Below are positions 7,203-15,963 of a DNA stretch of 44,320 nt, piece after piece. Origin of the DNA: an uncultured Bacilli bacterium (GTDB taxonomy: Bacteria; Bacillota_I; Bacilli_A; RF39; UBA660); assembly GCA_934101795.1 (NCBI GenBank), contig CAKORY010000007.1, forward strand, positions 1 to 44,320, in the 5' to 3' direction. The position numbers and the translations under genes were made by a program. The notes below the pieces were generated by a model that was not told where the DNA came from, did not search any database, and saw only the letters and a program-made list of their open reading frames with translations. The stretch's first letter is position 1; each line of letters starts with the position of its first letter.

Positions 7203-8429
7203 ATGAAATTTATAGAAAATGTTGAAATAAATAAATATAGAGAATTTGAAAGTAATCATAAAAAGTCTCATTTTTTACAAAGTTATGAATGGGGATTGTT
7301 TTGTAAAAGAGCTAAAGGACAAGTTCCATGCTATGTAGGAATGGAAGATGAAAATGGTAATTTGGTTGCTACATGTTTGATTTTGCTTAGAAAGACTCCG
7401 TTTGGTTTTAGTTATGGTTATGCTCCACGTGGTTTTATTTTGGATTATAGTAATAAAGATGTTATTAAAGTGTTTACTACTTATTTAAAAGAATATATGA
7501 AAAATAATAAAATTATATATATTAAGTTTGATCCTGATATTAAATATCAAGATATTGATGAAAATGGAAATAAAATAGATGATGGGGAAAATAATTATGA
7601 ACTATATGATTATATGCTTTCTTTGGGTTATAAACATACTGGTTTTTATAGACTTTATGAAGGAAATCAACCGAGATATACTTTTAGAATTACTTTAAAT
7701 AAAACTTGGGAAGAGATAGAAGCTAAGTTTAATAAATCATTTATGAAATCTGTTAAAAGAAGTTATAGTTATAATTTAATTGTTGATAATGATGTAAAAG
7801 TAGATGATTTTTATAGATTACTTCAAAGTAATAGTTCTAAAGATGATTTTGATCCTCATAGTTTAGAATATTATAAAATATTCAGTGAAGAAATGTCTAA
7901 AGATAATAATATGAAATATTTTAATATTAGTATTAGACCTAAGGAATTACTTAATAATATAAGTAAGGAAATAGATGCTTTAAATAAAGAACTTGAAGTA
8001 AGTAAGAAAAAGGAAGCAGATATTAAAAATAAAATATCTCGTTTAGAAAAAGAAAAAGAAGTATTTAGTAAAATTGATAAAGATGAAGTGTGTATTTGTT
8101 CTTTGATTTGTACTTATACTAAAACCCATGCATGGAGTTTATATATTGGTAGTGATGATTTAGCTAATTTTACTTTTGCAGTTACTAGAAGTTATTATGA
8201 AGCTATTAAAGATGCCTATAATAATGGTTATGAGTTCTTTGATTTGTTTGGTACACCAGGTGATCCAAATACAAAATATAAGAACTTGGCTAAACTTCAT
8301 GATTTTAAAAGAAAATTTGGGGATGAATATATTGAATTTATTGGTGAGTTTGATTTAGTTAATAATAAATTATTATATAAAATGTTACCAATTATGTTAA
8401 AAGTCTATAGAAAACTAAGGAGGAAATAA
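7203..8429 (+). CDS. FemAB/MurM-family peptidoglycan-bridge aminoacyltransferase (1)
   Basis: Transferase of the FemX/FemA/MurM family, which adds amino acids from aminoacyl-tRNA to the stem peptide of lipid II in the cytoplasm. Family features: FLQSYEWGLFCKR near the start, GYAPRGFILDY (~72-82), the second GNAT-like half with SFMKSVKRSYSY, a coiled-coil arm at about 246-292 that inserts in the second domain (as in FemA, where it resembles a tRNA-synthetase arm), and the C-terminal FDLFGTPGDPNTKYKNLAKL and FKRKFG stretch. The 408-aa length is standard. The stop overlaps the next gene by one base (TAATG), so the pair is translated together and likely builds a two-step interpeptide bridge. Confidence 0.92.
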   Translation: MKFIENVEINKYREFESNHKKSHFLQSYEWGLFCKRAKGQVPCYVGMEDENGNLVATCLILLRKTPFGFSYGYAPRGFILDYSNKDVIKVFTTYLKEYMKNNKIIYIKFDPDIKYQDIDENGNKIDDGENNYELYDYMLSLGYKHTGFYRLYEGNQPRYTFRITLNKTWEEIEAKFNKSFMKSVKRSYSYNLIVDNDVKVDDFYRLLQSNSSKDDFDPHSLEYYKIFSEEMSKDNNMKYFNISIRPKELLNNISKEIDALNKELEVSKKKEADIKNKISRLEKEKEVFSKIDKDEVCICSLICTYTKTHAWSLYIGSDDLANFTFAVTRSYYEAIKDAYNNGYEFFDLFGTPGDPNTKYKNLAKLHDFKRKFGDEYIEFIGEFDLVNNKLLYKMLPIMLKVYRKLRRK

Positions 8430-9685
8430 TGCTTAAAGTAATAGATGAAAATGAATTTAAAGAATTTGCTTTAAAAAATCCTTATTTTTCGATTTATCAA
8501 TTACCTCAGTGGGGAACTTTAAAAAGTGGTACTGGTTGGGTAAGACACTTACTTGGATATTATGAAGATGATACTTTAGTGGGTGCAACAATGCTTCTTG
8601 AAAAGAAAATGCCATTTAATTTAAGTTTGTATTATTCACCACGTGGATATTTAATTGATGTTAATAACTACGATCTTTTAAAAAGATTTAATAATGAAAT
8701 AATAAAATATGTTAAAAATAATCATGGATTTATGTTGAAAGTGGATCCAAATGTTATTTATGCTACGAGGGATAGTGAAGGTAATTTAATAGAAAAATGT
8801 GGAGAAAATGTTTATTTTAACTTTAAAAAGTTAGGATTTAAACATATGGGGTTTAGTCAAAATTTTGAAGATTTACAGCCAAGGGGACTGTGTAGAATAG
8901 AGCTTAAAGATACATATAATGATACTTTAGAAACATTTAGTAAAAGTACTAGAAAAAATATAGCAAAGACTTATGATATGGGGGTTAGAGTAAAAACTAT
9001 TGATACAAGTAAAATTGATGAGTTTGTTAAATTATTAGAAGATACTGCAACAAACAAAAATTTTATTATTAGACCAGCATCCTATTATAAAAAAATGGTA
9101 GATTTAATGAATGATTATATTACACTTTATATTGCTTATATTGATACTAATCTTTATTATGATTATGTTTGGAATGCTTTGGAAAATACTAAAAAAGAAT
9201 TGGAAACGTTAGAAAATCAAATGAAGAAAATAAATATAGGGGATAAAATAAAAAGACATCATGAAGAACTTTCAAATAAAATAAATAAATTAACTAAAGA
9301 ACTTGATTATGCTACTAATTTACGAAAGACTAATAAAGAGATAAATATTGGGGCTTTAATGAGTGTATTTACGGGTTGTGAAGGTATTACATTCATGAGT
9401 GGTACTTCATCAAGTTATAAAGGTTTTAATCCTAAGTATGCTTTTTATAGAGAACATATTGAAGATTCTATAAAGAAACATTTAAAATATGTTAATTTTT
9501 ATGGTATATCTCTAAATATGGATAAAAATGGTCCTTATTATGGAATTTATGAGCTTAAGAAAGGATTTAATCCTGAGATAATTGAATTAATTGGAGAATT
9601 TGATTATGTTATAAATCCAATTGTTTATTATGGTTATAAGTTAGCTTTAAAAGGGTATAAACTAGTAAAAAGATTTAAAAAATAA
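8429..9685 (+). CDS. FemAB/MurM-family peptidoglycan-bridge aminoacyltransferase (2)
   Basis: Paralogue of the preceding gene, 418 aa, with AGGAGGAAATA before its ATG. Shared features: YQLPQWGTLK near residue 25, YYSPRGYLIDV, a STRKNIAKTYDMGV stretch in the second half, a coiled-coil arm around residues 245-300, and a C-terminal YGISLNMDKNGPYYGIYELK followed by IGEFDYVIN. It differs from the first copy in the arm and in substrate-facing segments, suggesting a different tRNA or acceptor, as in FemA versus FemB. A bidirectional terminator follows. Confidence 0.92.
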   Translation: MLKVIDENEFKEFALKNPYFSIYQLPQWGTLKSGTGWVRHLLGYYEDDTLVGATMLLEKKMPFNLSLYYSPRGYLIDVNNYDLLKRFNNEIIKYVKNNHGFMLKVDPNVIYATRDSEGNLIEKCGENVYFNFKKLGFKHMGFSQNFEDLQPRGLCRIELKDTYNDTLETFSKSTRKNIAKTYDMGVRVKTIDTSKIDEFVKLLEDTATNKNFIIRPASYYKKMVDLMNDYITLYIAYIDTNLYYDYVWNALENTKKELETLENQMKKINIGDKIKRHHEELSNKINKLTKELDYATNLRKTNKEINIGALMSVFTGCEGITFMSGTSSSYKGFNPKYAFYREHIEDSIKKHLKYVNFYGISLNMDKNGPYYGIYELKKGFNPEIIELIGEFDYVINPIVYYGYKLALKGYKLVKRFKK

Positions 9686-9740
9686 ACTATGTTTAGGGTG
9701 ATACTCGATAATTTATGATGTCAATGTATTTTGTTATATA

Positions 9741-9770
9741 AAAACCTCGATTTCTAAAAACCGAGGTTTT
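9741..9770. terminator. bidirectional intrinsic terminator
   Basis: AAAACCTCG (9741-9749) pairs with CGAGGTTTT (9762-9770), with A and T runs on both sides. It sits between the convergent FemAB pair and the 9779-10363 gene and can serve both. Confidence 0.8.
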
Positions 9771-9778
9771 ATCATTTT

Positions 9779-10363
9779 TTATCTTTTTATTTCTTTTCCA
9801 TCAATAGTTTTTATTGTGTATTTGGATTCACATTTTTGGCCATTTGTACATCCTTCTAATGGTTCATAATTTATGATATCATCTACTTTATAATCTTTAA
9901 AGTCCTCTATTTCATTTGTACTTAATGAACCATTATTATTAATTATTTCGTAAACTTTTCCATCTTCAGTTATAGCAATTATATTGAAATCTACTCCGTT
10001 AGATATGGTATTTGCACCTTTAATTCGTTTTATATTACTTAATTTTGTAAATTTATTAAGCTTTTTGGTTTTTAAACTGGATGGTAAATCTTGTGTATAT
10101 TCTATTAGGTCTTCATCACTTTTGTTATCTAGTTCTTTTATTTGATAATAAAGGTATCCATTATCAACAAAATATATTTGTAATCTTAATTTTCTGTTTT
10201 GGCCATAATTATCTAAAGCAAATGCGTATCTATCTGATATGTTAATGTTATTTTCATTGCCTTTATTAAATTTGTTTTTACAAAAAATGTATGCTCCTTC
10301 GAATGTTGCTATAATGAATAAAACTACGATTATAATAATTTGTATAGTACTTTTTCTTTCCAT
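9779..10363 (-). CDS. membrane-anchored extracytoplasmic protein, unknown
   Basis: 194 aa with one N-terminal membrane helix (residues ~8-28) and no lipobox. The remainder is beta-rich, acidic and outward-facing, with a cysteine pair near the C-terminus (CTNGQKC) that may form a disulfide. ATG 10363 has AGGTGAT upstream and a near-consensus promoter (10382-10411). Divergent from the metallopeptidase-like gene at 10580. No family recognised. Confidence 0.7.
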   Translation of the reverse strand: MERKSTIQIIIIVVLFIIATFEGAYIFCKNKFNKGNENNINISDRYAFALDNYGQNRKLRLQIYFVDNGYLYYQIKELDNKSDEDLIEYTQDLPSSLKTKKLNKFTKLSNIKRIKGANTISNGVDFNIIAITEDGKVYEIINNNGSLSTNEIEDFKDYKVDDIINYEPLEGCTNGQKCESKYTIKTIDGKEIKR

Positions 10364-10381
10364 TTTCTATCACCTATGAGT

Positions 10382-10411
10382 ATTATAAAGTATTTTTGGC
10401 CATTGTGTCAA
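10382..10411 (-). promoter_or_regulatory. strong promoter of the anchored protein 9779-10363
   Basis: On the minus strand: TTGACA at 10411-10406, 18-base spacer, TATAAT at 10387-10382. The -35 box overlaps an inverted repeat ATTGTGT-ca-ACACAAT (10402-10417), which could be an operator. Confidence 0.75.
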
Positions 10412-10579
10412 CACAATAAGTTAATACGTGGCTTTTTTTTATTTCTTTAAGGTTTATAATGGTAATATATAATGAATGTATTGTAAATGATTTTGATATG
10501 ATTTCGATATATTTTAATAATATGTTACAATTTGTTATAATTAAAATAAAAATTAAAAGAGTGATTGGGTGGTATTATA

Positions 10580-11779
10580 GTGAAAAACAAAAGATATTTT
10601 TTTTGGCAAATATTTATAATTATTATTTTGTTGCTGATTGTTAGTGGTTTAACGGGTTATATAGTTTATGATAAAGTTAAAGAAAAAAATATAGAGGATA
10701 AATCAACGGAAGAAATTAATAAAAATGCTTTTGATTTTAGTAAGGTGATTGATGCTATAAACAATAATTTAAATTTATCTGAACAAGAAAAAAATAAAAT
10801 ATTAGCAAATAGAACAATATTTGAAGATAACTTTGATTATTATGATATAAATGTTTTGACAAAAACTTTAAAGACTTTAAAAATTAAATATGTACATGAT
10901 ATTTGTGTTTCTAATAAAATTATAAAAGGAACTTACGATAGTAATGATAATCTTATTACTTTTTATACTGCTTCTAGTTTAGATGATGTTACTGATGATT
11001 TGTTTACTCATGAATTTTCTCATTTGTTTCAATCCCTAACTTTATATTCTTCTGATTGTTCGTTTTTGGTGGAAGCTACAAATGTTTTGGCTAATAATGA
11101 ATATTATGGAACAGAACCAAATTACGATCCAGCATATTCCGTACAGAGAAATTGTGTAGAGATGTTAAGTCTTATAATCGGAAATAGTGCCATCAAAAAA
11201 TTTTATAATTTACCTAGTATACACATTATTGTTGATGAGCTTTATAAAATATATCCAAATTATGAAAAAGCGTATGAATTTGTTGGTTTATTAAATTCTT
11301 ATCAATCATTATTTTTTATTAGCGATAAGGATGAAAATGTAAGTAAAAAAATGGAAGAAATAGAAAAATCAATTAAAGAAATGCTTCAGTTTTATTATAA
11401 AGAAAAGTATAAATTTAGTGCAGAAAATGATTTGATTATGCTTTTTAAATTAGATAGCAATAAGTTTAATATGAAAGTAAAGGAAATGCTTAATTTAGAT
11501 AATGAATTAGTGAATGCAATACTAAAAAGTAATTCTTCTATTATAAATACAACTTTAAATAATAAATATGTTTTTGATATTGAAAAGACAAATATTATAG
11601 ATTATGAAGATGTACCTATAGATCATGCGATTGATTTAGGTGCAGTAAGTAAATCTGGAGAAATATTAATAAATGGTTGGAGTATTAATAGTGATGGTAA
11701 GACTGCTAAAAGACCGATTATGACAAAAGAAAAAATAAAAGAAATTGTAATCGATGATAGTAATAGATATTTAGAATAA
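10580..11779 (+). CDS. membrane-anchored putative zinc metallopeptidase (copy A)
   Basis: 399 aa: one N-terminal membrane helix with the segment SGLTGYIVYDK, then a ~350-residue outer domain. HEFSH at about residues 144-148 (in DDLFTHEFSHLFQS) is an HExxH zinc site, and a glutamate in LVEATNVLANNEYY about 17 residues later is a candidate third ligand, as in gluzincins. The segment is paralogous to the gene at 14217. GTG 10580 is chosen because GGGTGGT precedes it; a TTG at 10565 would lie before this ribosome site. The C-terminus ends IVIDDSNRYLE, a motif also found at the end of copy B. The substrate is unknown; a wall or surface protein is the natural guess. Confidence 0.75.
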   Translation: MKNKRYFFWQIFIIIILLLIVSGLTGYIVYDKVKEKNIEDKSTEEINKNAFDFSKVIDAINNNLNLSEQEKNKILANRTIFEDNFDYYDINVLTKTLKTLKIKYVHDICVSNKIIKGTYDSNDNLITFYTASSLDDVTDDLFTHEFSHLFQSLTLYSSDCSFLVEATNVLANNEYYGTEPNYDPAYSVQRNCVEMLSLIIGNSAIKKFYNLPSIHIIVDELYKIYPNYEKAYEFVGLLNSYQSLFFISDKDENVSKKMEEIEKSIKEMLQFYYKEKYKFSAENDLIMLFKLDSNKFNMKVKEMLNLDNELVNAILKSNSSIINTTLNNKYVFDIEKTNIIDYEDVPIDHAIDLGAVSKSGEILINGWSINSDGKTAKRPIMTKEKIKEIVIDDSNRYLE

Positions 11780-11797
11780 TTAAAAGGAGAAATAAAT

Positions 11798-12628
11798 ATG
11801 AAAAATAAAATGTTAAATGTGATAATTATTATATTAGTTATTATATCGGTTGGACTTACAGGCTATGTTATTTATGATAAAATTCTTAATAATCAAAATA
11901 AAGAAAGTAACAATACTGATGATAATTATGAAAAAATAGGTAAAGAATTATTTGAAAAATATGGGAACTATGTTTATTCTTCTGAAAATTTAAATTATTG
12001 GAAGTTAAGTAATAAAATAAGGTTAGAAATGGCTTTGATAAAATCAAATAATTTTATTTATAATGAAAATTTTAAAAATGATGTTGAAAATATGGATTGG
12101 AATAATGTTCAAGTAGATGAAGATGGAATGGCAATTTATCCAAATTACTTTAAGCTAGATATTAAAAATTTTGAAAATTCATATAAAATTTTGTTTGGTC
12201 AAGATAAAAATATAAATTATGAAAAATTTTCAACTTCTGCTTTTACCACTGAAGAACTTACATTACCCCTTAATTGTAAAAAAGAAGGTTCTTATTTAGT
12301 TTGCTATCCGTTTGATGGTGGTGGCGGTGGAGATTGGACTCCCATGAATGCTTTTAATTACGATTATGCTGAAATTGTGGATGATAAACTAGATGTTTAT
12401 GTTAACTATTTAGGGTTGAACGAACCAGGTAAGGGTAAATTATGTAGTGATCTTGAGTGTCACAATTTAATAGATGATGTTATATATCAAGATGAAGATT
12501 TAAATAATAACAATAAATCTAAAATATTTGAAAAATATAAAGGTAAAACTGGTGTTTATAAATTAGTATTTAATAAGGATAGTAATAACAATTGGTATTG
12601 GGTAGAAACCCAAATAATAAAAAAATAG
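11798..12628 (+). CDS. membrane-anchored surface protein, unknown (family 1)
   Basis: 276 aa with an N-terminal membrane helix (residues ~7-25) ending VGLTGYVIYDKI, nearly the same as in the preceding metallopeptidase, so the anchor module is shared while the outer domains differ. The outer part is aromatic and asparagine-rich with cysteine pairs (CKKEGSYLVC; CSDLEC), suggesting disulfides. The end reads GVYKLVFNKDSNNNWYWVET, which resembles the relic at 36017-36120. It follows copy A after 18 bases with AAAAGGAG, hence probably one operon. No known family. Confidence 0.7.
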   Translation: MKNKMLNVIIIILVIISVGLTGYVIYDKILNNQNKESNNTDDNYEKIGKELFEKYGNYVYSSENLNYWKLSNKIRLEMALIKSNNFIYNENFKNDVENMDWNNVQVDEDGMAIYPNYFKLDIKNFENSYKILFGQDKNINYEKFSTSAFTTEELTLPLNCKKEGSYLVCYPFDGGGGGDWTPMNAFNYDYAEIVDDKLDVYVNYLGLNEPGKGKLCSDLECHNLIDDVIYQDEDLNNNNKSKIFEKYKGKTGVYKLVFNKDSNNNWYWVETQIIKK

Positions 12629-12637
12629 GTGTTAATA

Positions 12638-13453
12638 ATGGAAAAAAATAAAATGTTTTATATAACTTTAGTGTTAGTTGTATGTGTAGTTTTTACAGGA
12701 ATTGGTAGTTTTTATTTAGGAACTAAATTTGGTGAAAATTCAAGTAATGTTGATAAAAAAGAAGGTATTGACAATAAAGAATCTAATAACGATAATAAAA
12801 AAGATGATACTTCATATATTGAGGAATTACTAAGTGTAGATATAAGTGATATCACAAAAATGGGATTATATAATTATTCAAAAAGTGGTAAATCTTCTTT
12901 GAAAGAATATTTTAATAGTTTGAATAATAGTCAAAAGTTGGATTTGGCTGGATTGGCACTTGGAAGTGAAGATTTATTTAAAAATTTGGAACAAAATTTA
13001 ATAAATACGTATGGTAGTAATTTAGGTTTAGAAGCAAAAGACTTTTATTACACTGGTATTAATGTGCCAATGTATATTTATGACTCTGCAAGTGGTAAAT
13101 ATATAGATAATGAAGATGCTCCAGGTATTGAGTTTGCTACAAATCTAGGTGATATTTCACTTTATAACTATCGATTAAAAAATATTAAAAAAGATGGAGA
13201 TAATTATATTGTTTCATATTATGGTTTATATGAAACTAATATGTATCAACTTGGACCAACGTGGTTAAAAAATAATAAAAACATTGATAGAGCTAATGTA
13301 GATAATGCAGAAAGTTATGGTGGAGATGGTACACCAATTGATTATTATTTAGCAACTGCATTTAATAATAATAAAAGTGATTTTTTAGTATTTGAATATA
13401 TATTTAATAAAAAAAATAACAATTATTATATAGTAGATTTTAAAGTAAGATGA
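12638..13453 (+). CDS. membrane-anchored surface protein, unknown (family 2)
   Basis: 272 aa with N-terminal membrane helix (residues ~6-28), then an acidic low-complexity linker (KKEGIDNKESNNDNKKDD) that spaces the outer domain from the membrane. ATG 12638 is chosen over GTG 12629, which overlaps the TAGGTG ribosome site. It starts 9 bases after the previous gene. The C-terminus FEYIFNKKNNNYYIVDFKVR resembles the tail of the 11798 gene, so the domains may be distantly related. Ends in TGA, rare in this window. Function unknown. Confidence 0.7.
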   Translation: MEKNKMFYITLVLVVCVVFTGIGSFYLGTKFGENSSNVDKKEGIDNKESNNDNKKDDTSYIEELLSVDISDITKMGLYNYSKSGKSSLKEYFNSLNNSQKLDLAGLALGSEDLFKNLEQNLINTYGSNLGLEAKDFYYTGINVPMYIYDSASGKYIDNEDAPGIEFATNLGDISLYNYRLKNIKKDGDNYIVSYYGLYETNMYQLGPTWLKNNKNIDRANVDNAESYGGDGTPIDYYLATAFNNNKSDFLVFEYIFNKKNNNYYIVDFKVR

Positions 13454-13469
13454 TTTAGGAGTTGATGTT

Positions 13470-14150
13470 ATGAATATTAAAAAGAATAATACTTTATTTG
13501 CTGTGATAATTATATTATTAGTTTCGTTAATTATATTATTAGTTGGTTATATTGTGTATAATAAATTAGATAATAATAAAGCTGAAATAACTTTAATTAA
13601 AGCTGAAAAAGATGCTTTAGTTAAAAATGAAGTTGATGCTTTAGTTAAATTGTTAAATAGTGATAGTAATTTAAATAACATTTGTGGACATTTTGGAGTA
13701 CAATCATTTGAACTTTCTGAAAATGAAAACCTGTTAGATTACTTTTCTCCATTATTAATGTCATGTAGATATGGTTTAGATTATGTGGAAGTTAAAGATT
13801 ATTCTCCTGTTAATCCAAAAGCATATTTAATGACTGAAGGTATGTATAACAAATTTAAGGAATATTTTAATACTAAATTAGATGAAACTACAACAATTGA
13901 TAATGTTTCATATTATGTTGCTGTCAAAGATTGGGATGGTTATGCTATAAGACAATATAATTTTGAACTAGTTGGAAACATTACTGAAAATAATGATGTT
14001 TACTCTGTTATGTTTAATATTGTAGAAAATCCGGAAGCTTTTGATATATCTGAAACTAAAACAAAATTGGTTGGTACAGCAGAACTTAAATTATCTATTA
14101 AAAGTGATCATATTTATTATAAATCATTTAAGATTGTAAATATTCAGTAA
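13470..14150 (+). CDS. membrane-anchored surface protein, unknown (family 3)
   Basis: 226 aa with an N-terminal membrane helix whose end LLVGYIVYNKLDNNK resembles the anchors of the neighbours. A short duplicated element (EKDALVKNEVDALVKLL) follows the anchor and is likely a coiled coil. The rest is a beta-rich outer domain with two cysteines (NICGHFG; LMSCRYG). Starts 16 bases after the previous stop, with TAGGAG upstream, and ends at a strong terminator, so it closes the operon that began at 10580. Confidence 0.7.
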   Translation: MNIKKNNTLFAVIIILLVSLIILLVGYIVYNKLDNNKAEITLIKAEKDALVKNEVDALVKLLNSDSNLNNICGHFGVQSFELSENENLLDYFSPLLMSCRYGLDYVEVKDYSPVNPKAYLMTEGMYNKFKEYFNTKLDETTTIDNVSYYVAVKDWDGYAIRQYNFELVGNITENNDVYSVMFNIVENPEAFDISETKTKLVGTAELKLSIKSDHIYYKSFKIVNIQ

Positions 14151-14175
14151 AAAATCATCAAGATGATGATTTTTT
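14149..14175 (+). terminator. intrinsic terminator of the surface-protein operon
   Basis: AAAAAATCATCA (14149-14160) pairs with TGATGATTTTTT (14164-14175), three-base loop, with further T after it. It overlaps the last bases of the 13470 gene's stop codon. Confidence 0.8.
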
Positions 14176-14216
14176 TCTTTTATTATGTTATACTTTTATT
14201 ATGATAGGTGATAAAA

Positions 14217-15956
14217 ATGAAAATAGTTGGTAAATTTAAATTAGGCAGAAATATATATGCTATTGTTTTAAAAAATGATAAATATAGAGTTGGAAGAATT
14301 GAAGGTAATTTAGTAAATTATAATTTAAGTGATGAGGAAAAGAAAGTAATCACTGTTGTTGTGGATAAATTATTACCTAAAAATAATGGAATTAAAATAA
14401 TTTCTTTAAAAATCAATAATACAGTTTATGATATAAATGTTTGTGATAATATTTGTATGTTTAATCCTGTACCTAATGAAAGTGATTTAATAATTTTAAA
14501 TAATATTTTTAATAGTCAAAGTGAATGTGTATATGCTGGAAGTTTTTTGAATAAAGATAATAAATTTATTAAAAGATTTTTGAAATTAGGAAAAAGGACT
14601 TTGTTAGTATTACTTAGTTCTACGATGCTTTTAAGTATGTCATCATCTTTAAAAAGCGATGTAGAAGAGCAATTTGATGAAAAAATAACTAAAGTAGAAG
14701 ATACTGTTTTAGATGATAATAAATTAATAACTATTATTGAGAAATCAGATGTTGAATTAGAGGATTCGGAGATTATTCAAGAGGATGAATTGCCAACAGA
14801 AGTAGTTTCAGAAATTCAAAGTAGTATTGATACTCAAGTGGTTAAAGAAGAAAAAATTCCTTCGATTGATGAAACTGAGCTACATGAGCATTTTGATTTT
14901 AATGATATAATCGAAGCGGTTAATAATAATCCTAATATTGGTGATAAAGAAAAAGAACTAATATTGTCTAATAAAACTATATTTGAAGATAACTATGGTT
15001 ACTATAATTATGAAGATTTATTAAATAAGTTGCAAACATTGAATATTAATTATGTTTTGGAAGACATACCTGGTATTGATGGTACATATAATGTATTTGA
15101 TAACAAAATTGAATTTAACAATGTAACAAGTTTAGATGAAGTTGATAATTATGTTTTTACACATGAATTGTCTCACCTTATTCAACATACTGGTAATCCT
15201 TTTATAAACTATAATCTTTTTTTGCTTGAAGGCACTAATGCTATAGCAAATAATGAATATTATTCTCCTGGACAAAGCAATTATGATCGTTGTTATATTT
15301 TTCAACAGTCTGTTATAAAAATTTTAGGGGAAATTTTAGGAAATGATGTTATAAAAAAAACATATATGGGTGGAAAAATAGATTATATTAATGATTCTTT
15401 ATGTAATCTAATACAAGATAAAGATAGAGTTGAAAACTTTCGTACGCTGTTAATGTTATATCATTCTGCATATCTTGCTGCGCTTGATAATAATGATTTT
15501 TTTCTTGATATCAATGATATTGAAAATGAAATAAAACTTGAATTAAAGTACTTTTATGAAATAAAATTTGGTAGATCGATTGAAGATGATTTAATTATGT
15601 TATATTATATGAATGAACGAAGTTTTGGAAAATTTAACCTAGAACCATTTGGGGATATGAGTTTTGTAAGATGTGTATCAGAAAAAAATTATATAAATAC
15701 TACTGAACAATCAACTTTTAAAATTTCATATCCTGCCGAATATAGTAATTGGTATACTTATATTTCGTGGGAAGATGCGTATGAGCAAGGTATTGCTGAA
15801 ACCACCGATTATGGCCTTATAACATTAAAAGATGGGTATGAAATAAAAGATGATTATATTCATAAAGTTACGCGGATGCCAGCTCCAGATACAGAGTATA
15901 TTACTGTTGTTATAGATGAAAGTAATAGATATTTAGATCAAGAATTAAGTAGATAA
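14217..15956 (+). CDS. transmembrane putative zinc metallopeptidase with cytoplasmic domain (copy B)
   Basis: 579 aa. Unlike copy A it begins with a ~115-residue soluble domain (GKFKLGRNIYAIVLKNDKYR and onward), probably cytoplasmic, then a basic segment (RFLKLGKR), a membrane helix (~127-145), an acidic linker (~150-225) and the peptidase-like domain. HELSH is at about 316-320 (YVFTHELSHLIQH) and the candidate third ligand Glu338 in LLEGTNAIANNEYY. Residues ~225-345 align with copy A by eye (NNPNIGDKEKELILSNKTIFEDN). The end again contains VIDESNRYL. ATG 14217 has AGGTGAT seven bases before; the upstream GTG overlaps that site. Confidence 0.75.
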   Translation: MKIVGKFKLGRNIYAIVLKNDKYRVGRIEGNLVNYNLSDEEKKVITVVVDKLLPKNNGIKIISLKINNTVYDINVCDNICMFNPVPNESDLIILNNIFNSQSECVYAGSFLNKDNKFIKRFLKLGKRTLLVLLSSTMLLSMSSSLKSDVEEQFDEKITKVEDTVLDDNKLITIIEKSDVELEDSEIIQEDELPTEVVSEIQSSIDTQVVKEEKIPSIDETELHEHFDFNDIIEAVNNNPNIGDKEKELILSNKTIFEDNYGYYNYEDLLNKLQTLNINYVLEDIPGIDGTYNVFDNKIEFNNVTSLDEVDNYVFTHELSHLIQHTGNPFINYNLFLLEGTNAIANNEYYSPGQSNYDRCYIFQQSVIKILGEILGNDVIKKTYMGGKIDYINDSLCNLIQDKDRVENFRTLLMLYHSAYLAALDNNDFFLDINDIENEIKLELKYFYEIKFGRSIEDDLIMLYYMNERSFGKFNLEPFGDMSFVRCVSEKNYINTTEQSTFKISYPAEYSNWYTYISWEDAYEQGIAETTDYGLITLKDGYEIKDDYIHKVTRMPAPDTEYITVVIDESNRYLDQELSR

Positions 15957-15963
15957 GATTTTT

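Noticed and set aside
10459..10644. 61-codon frame upstream of the copy A peptidase
   Set aside because: It overlaps the promoter and first codons of the 10580 gene in another frame, has no ribosome site, and its composition is not protein-like.
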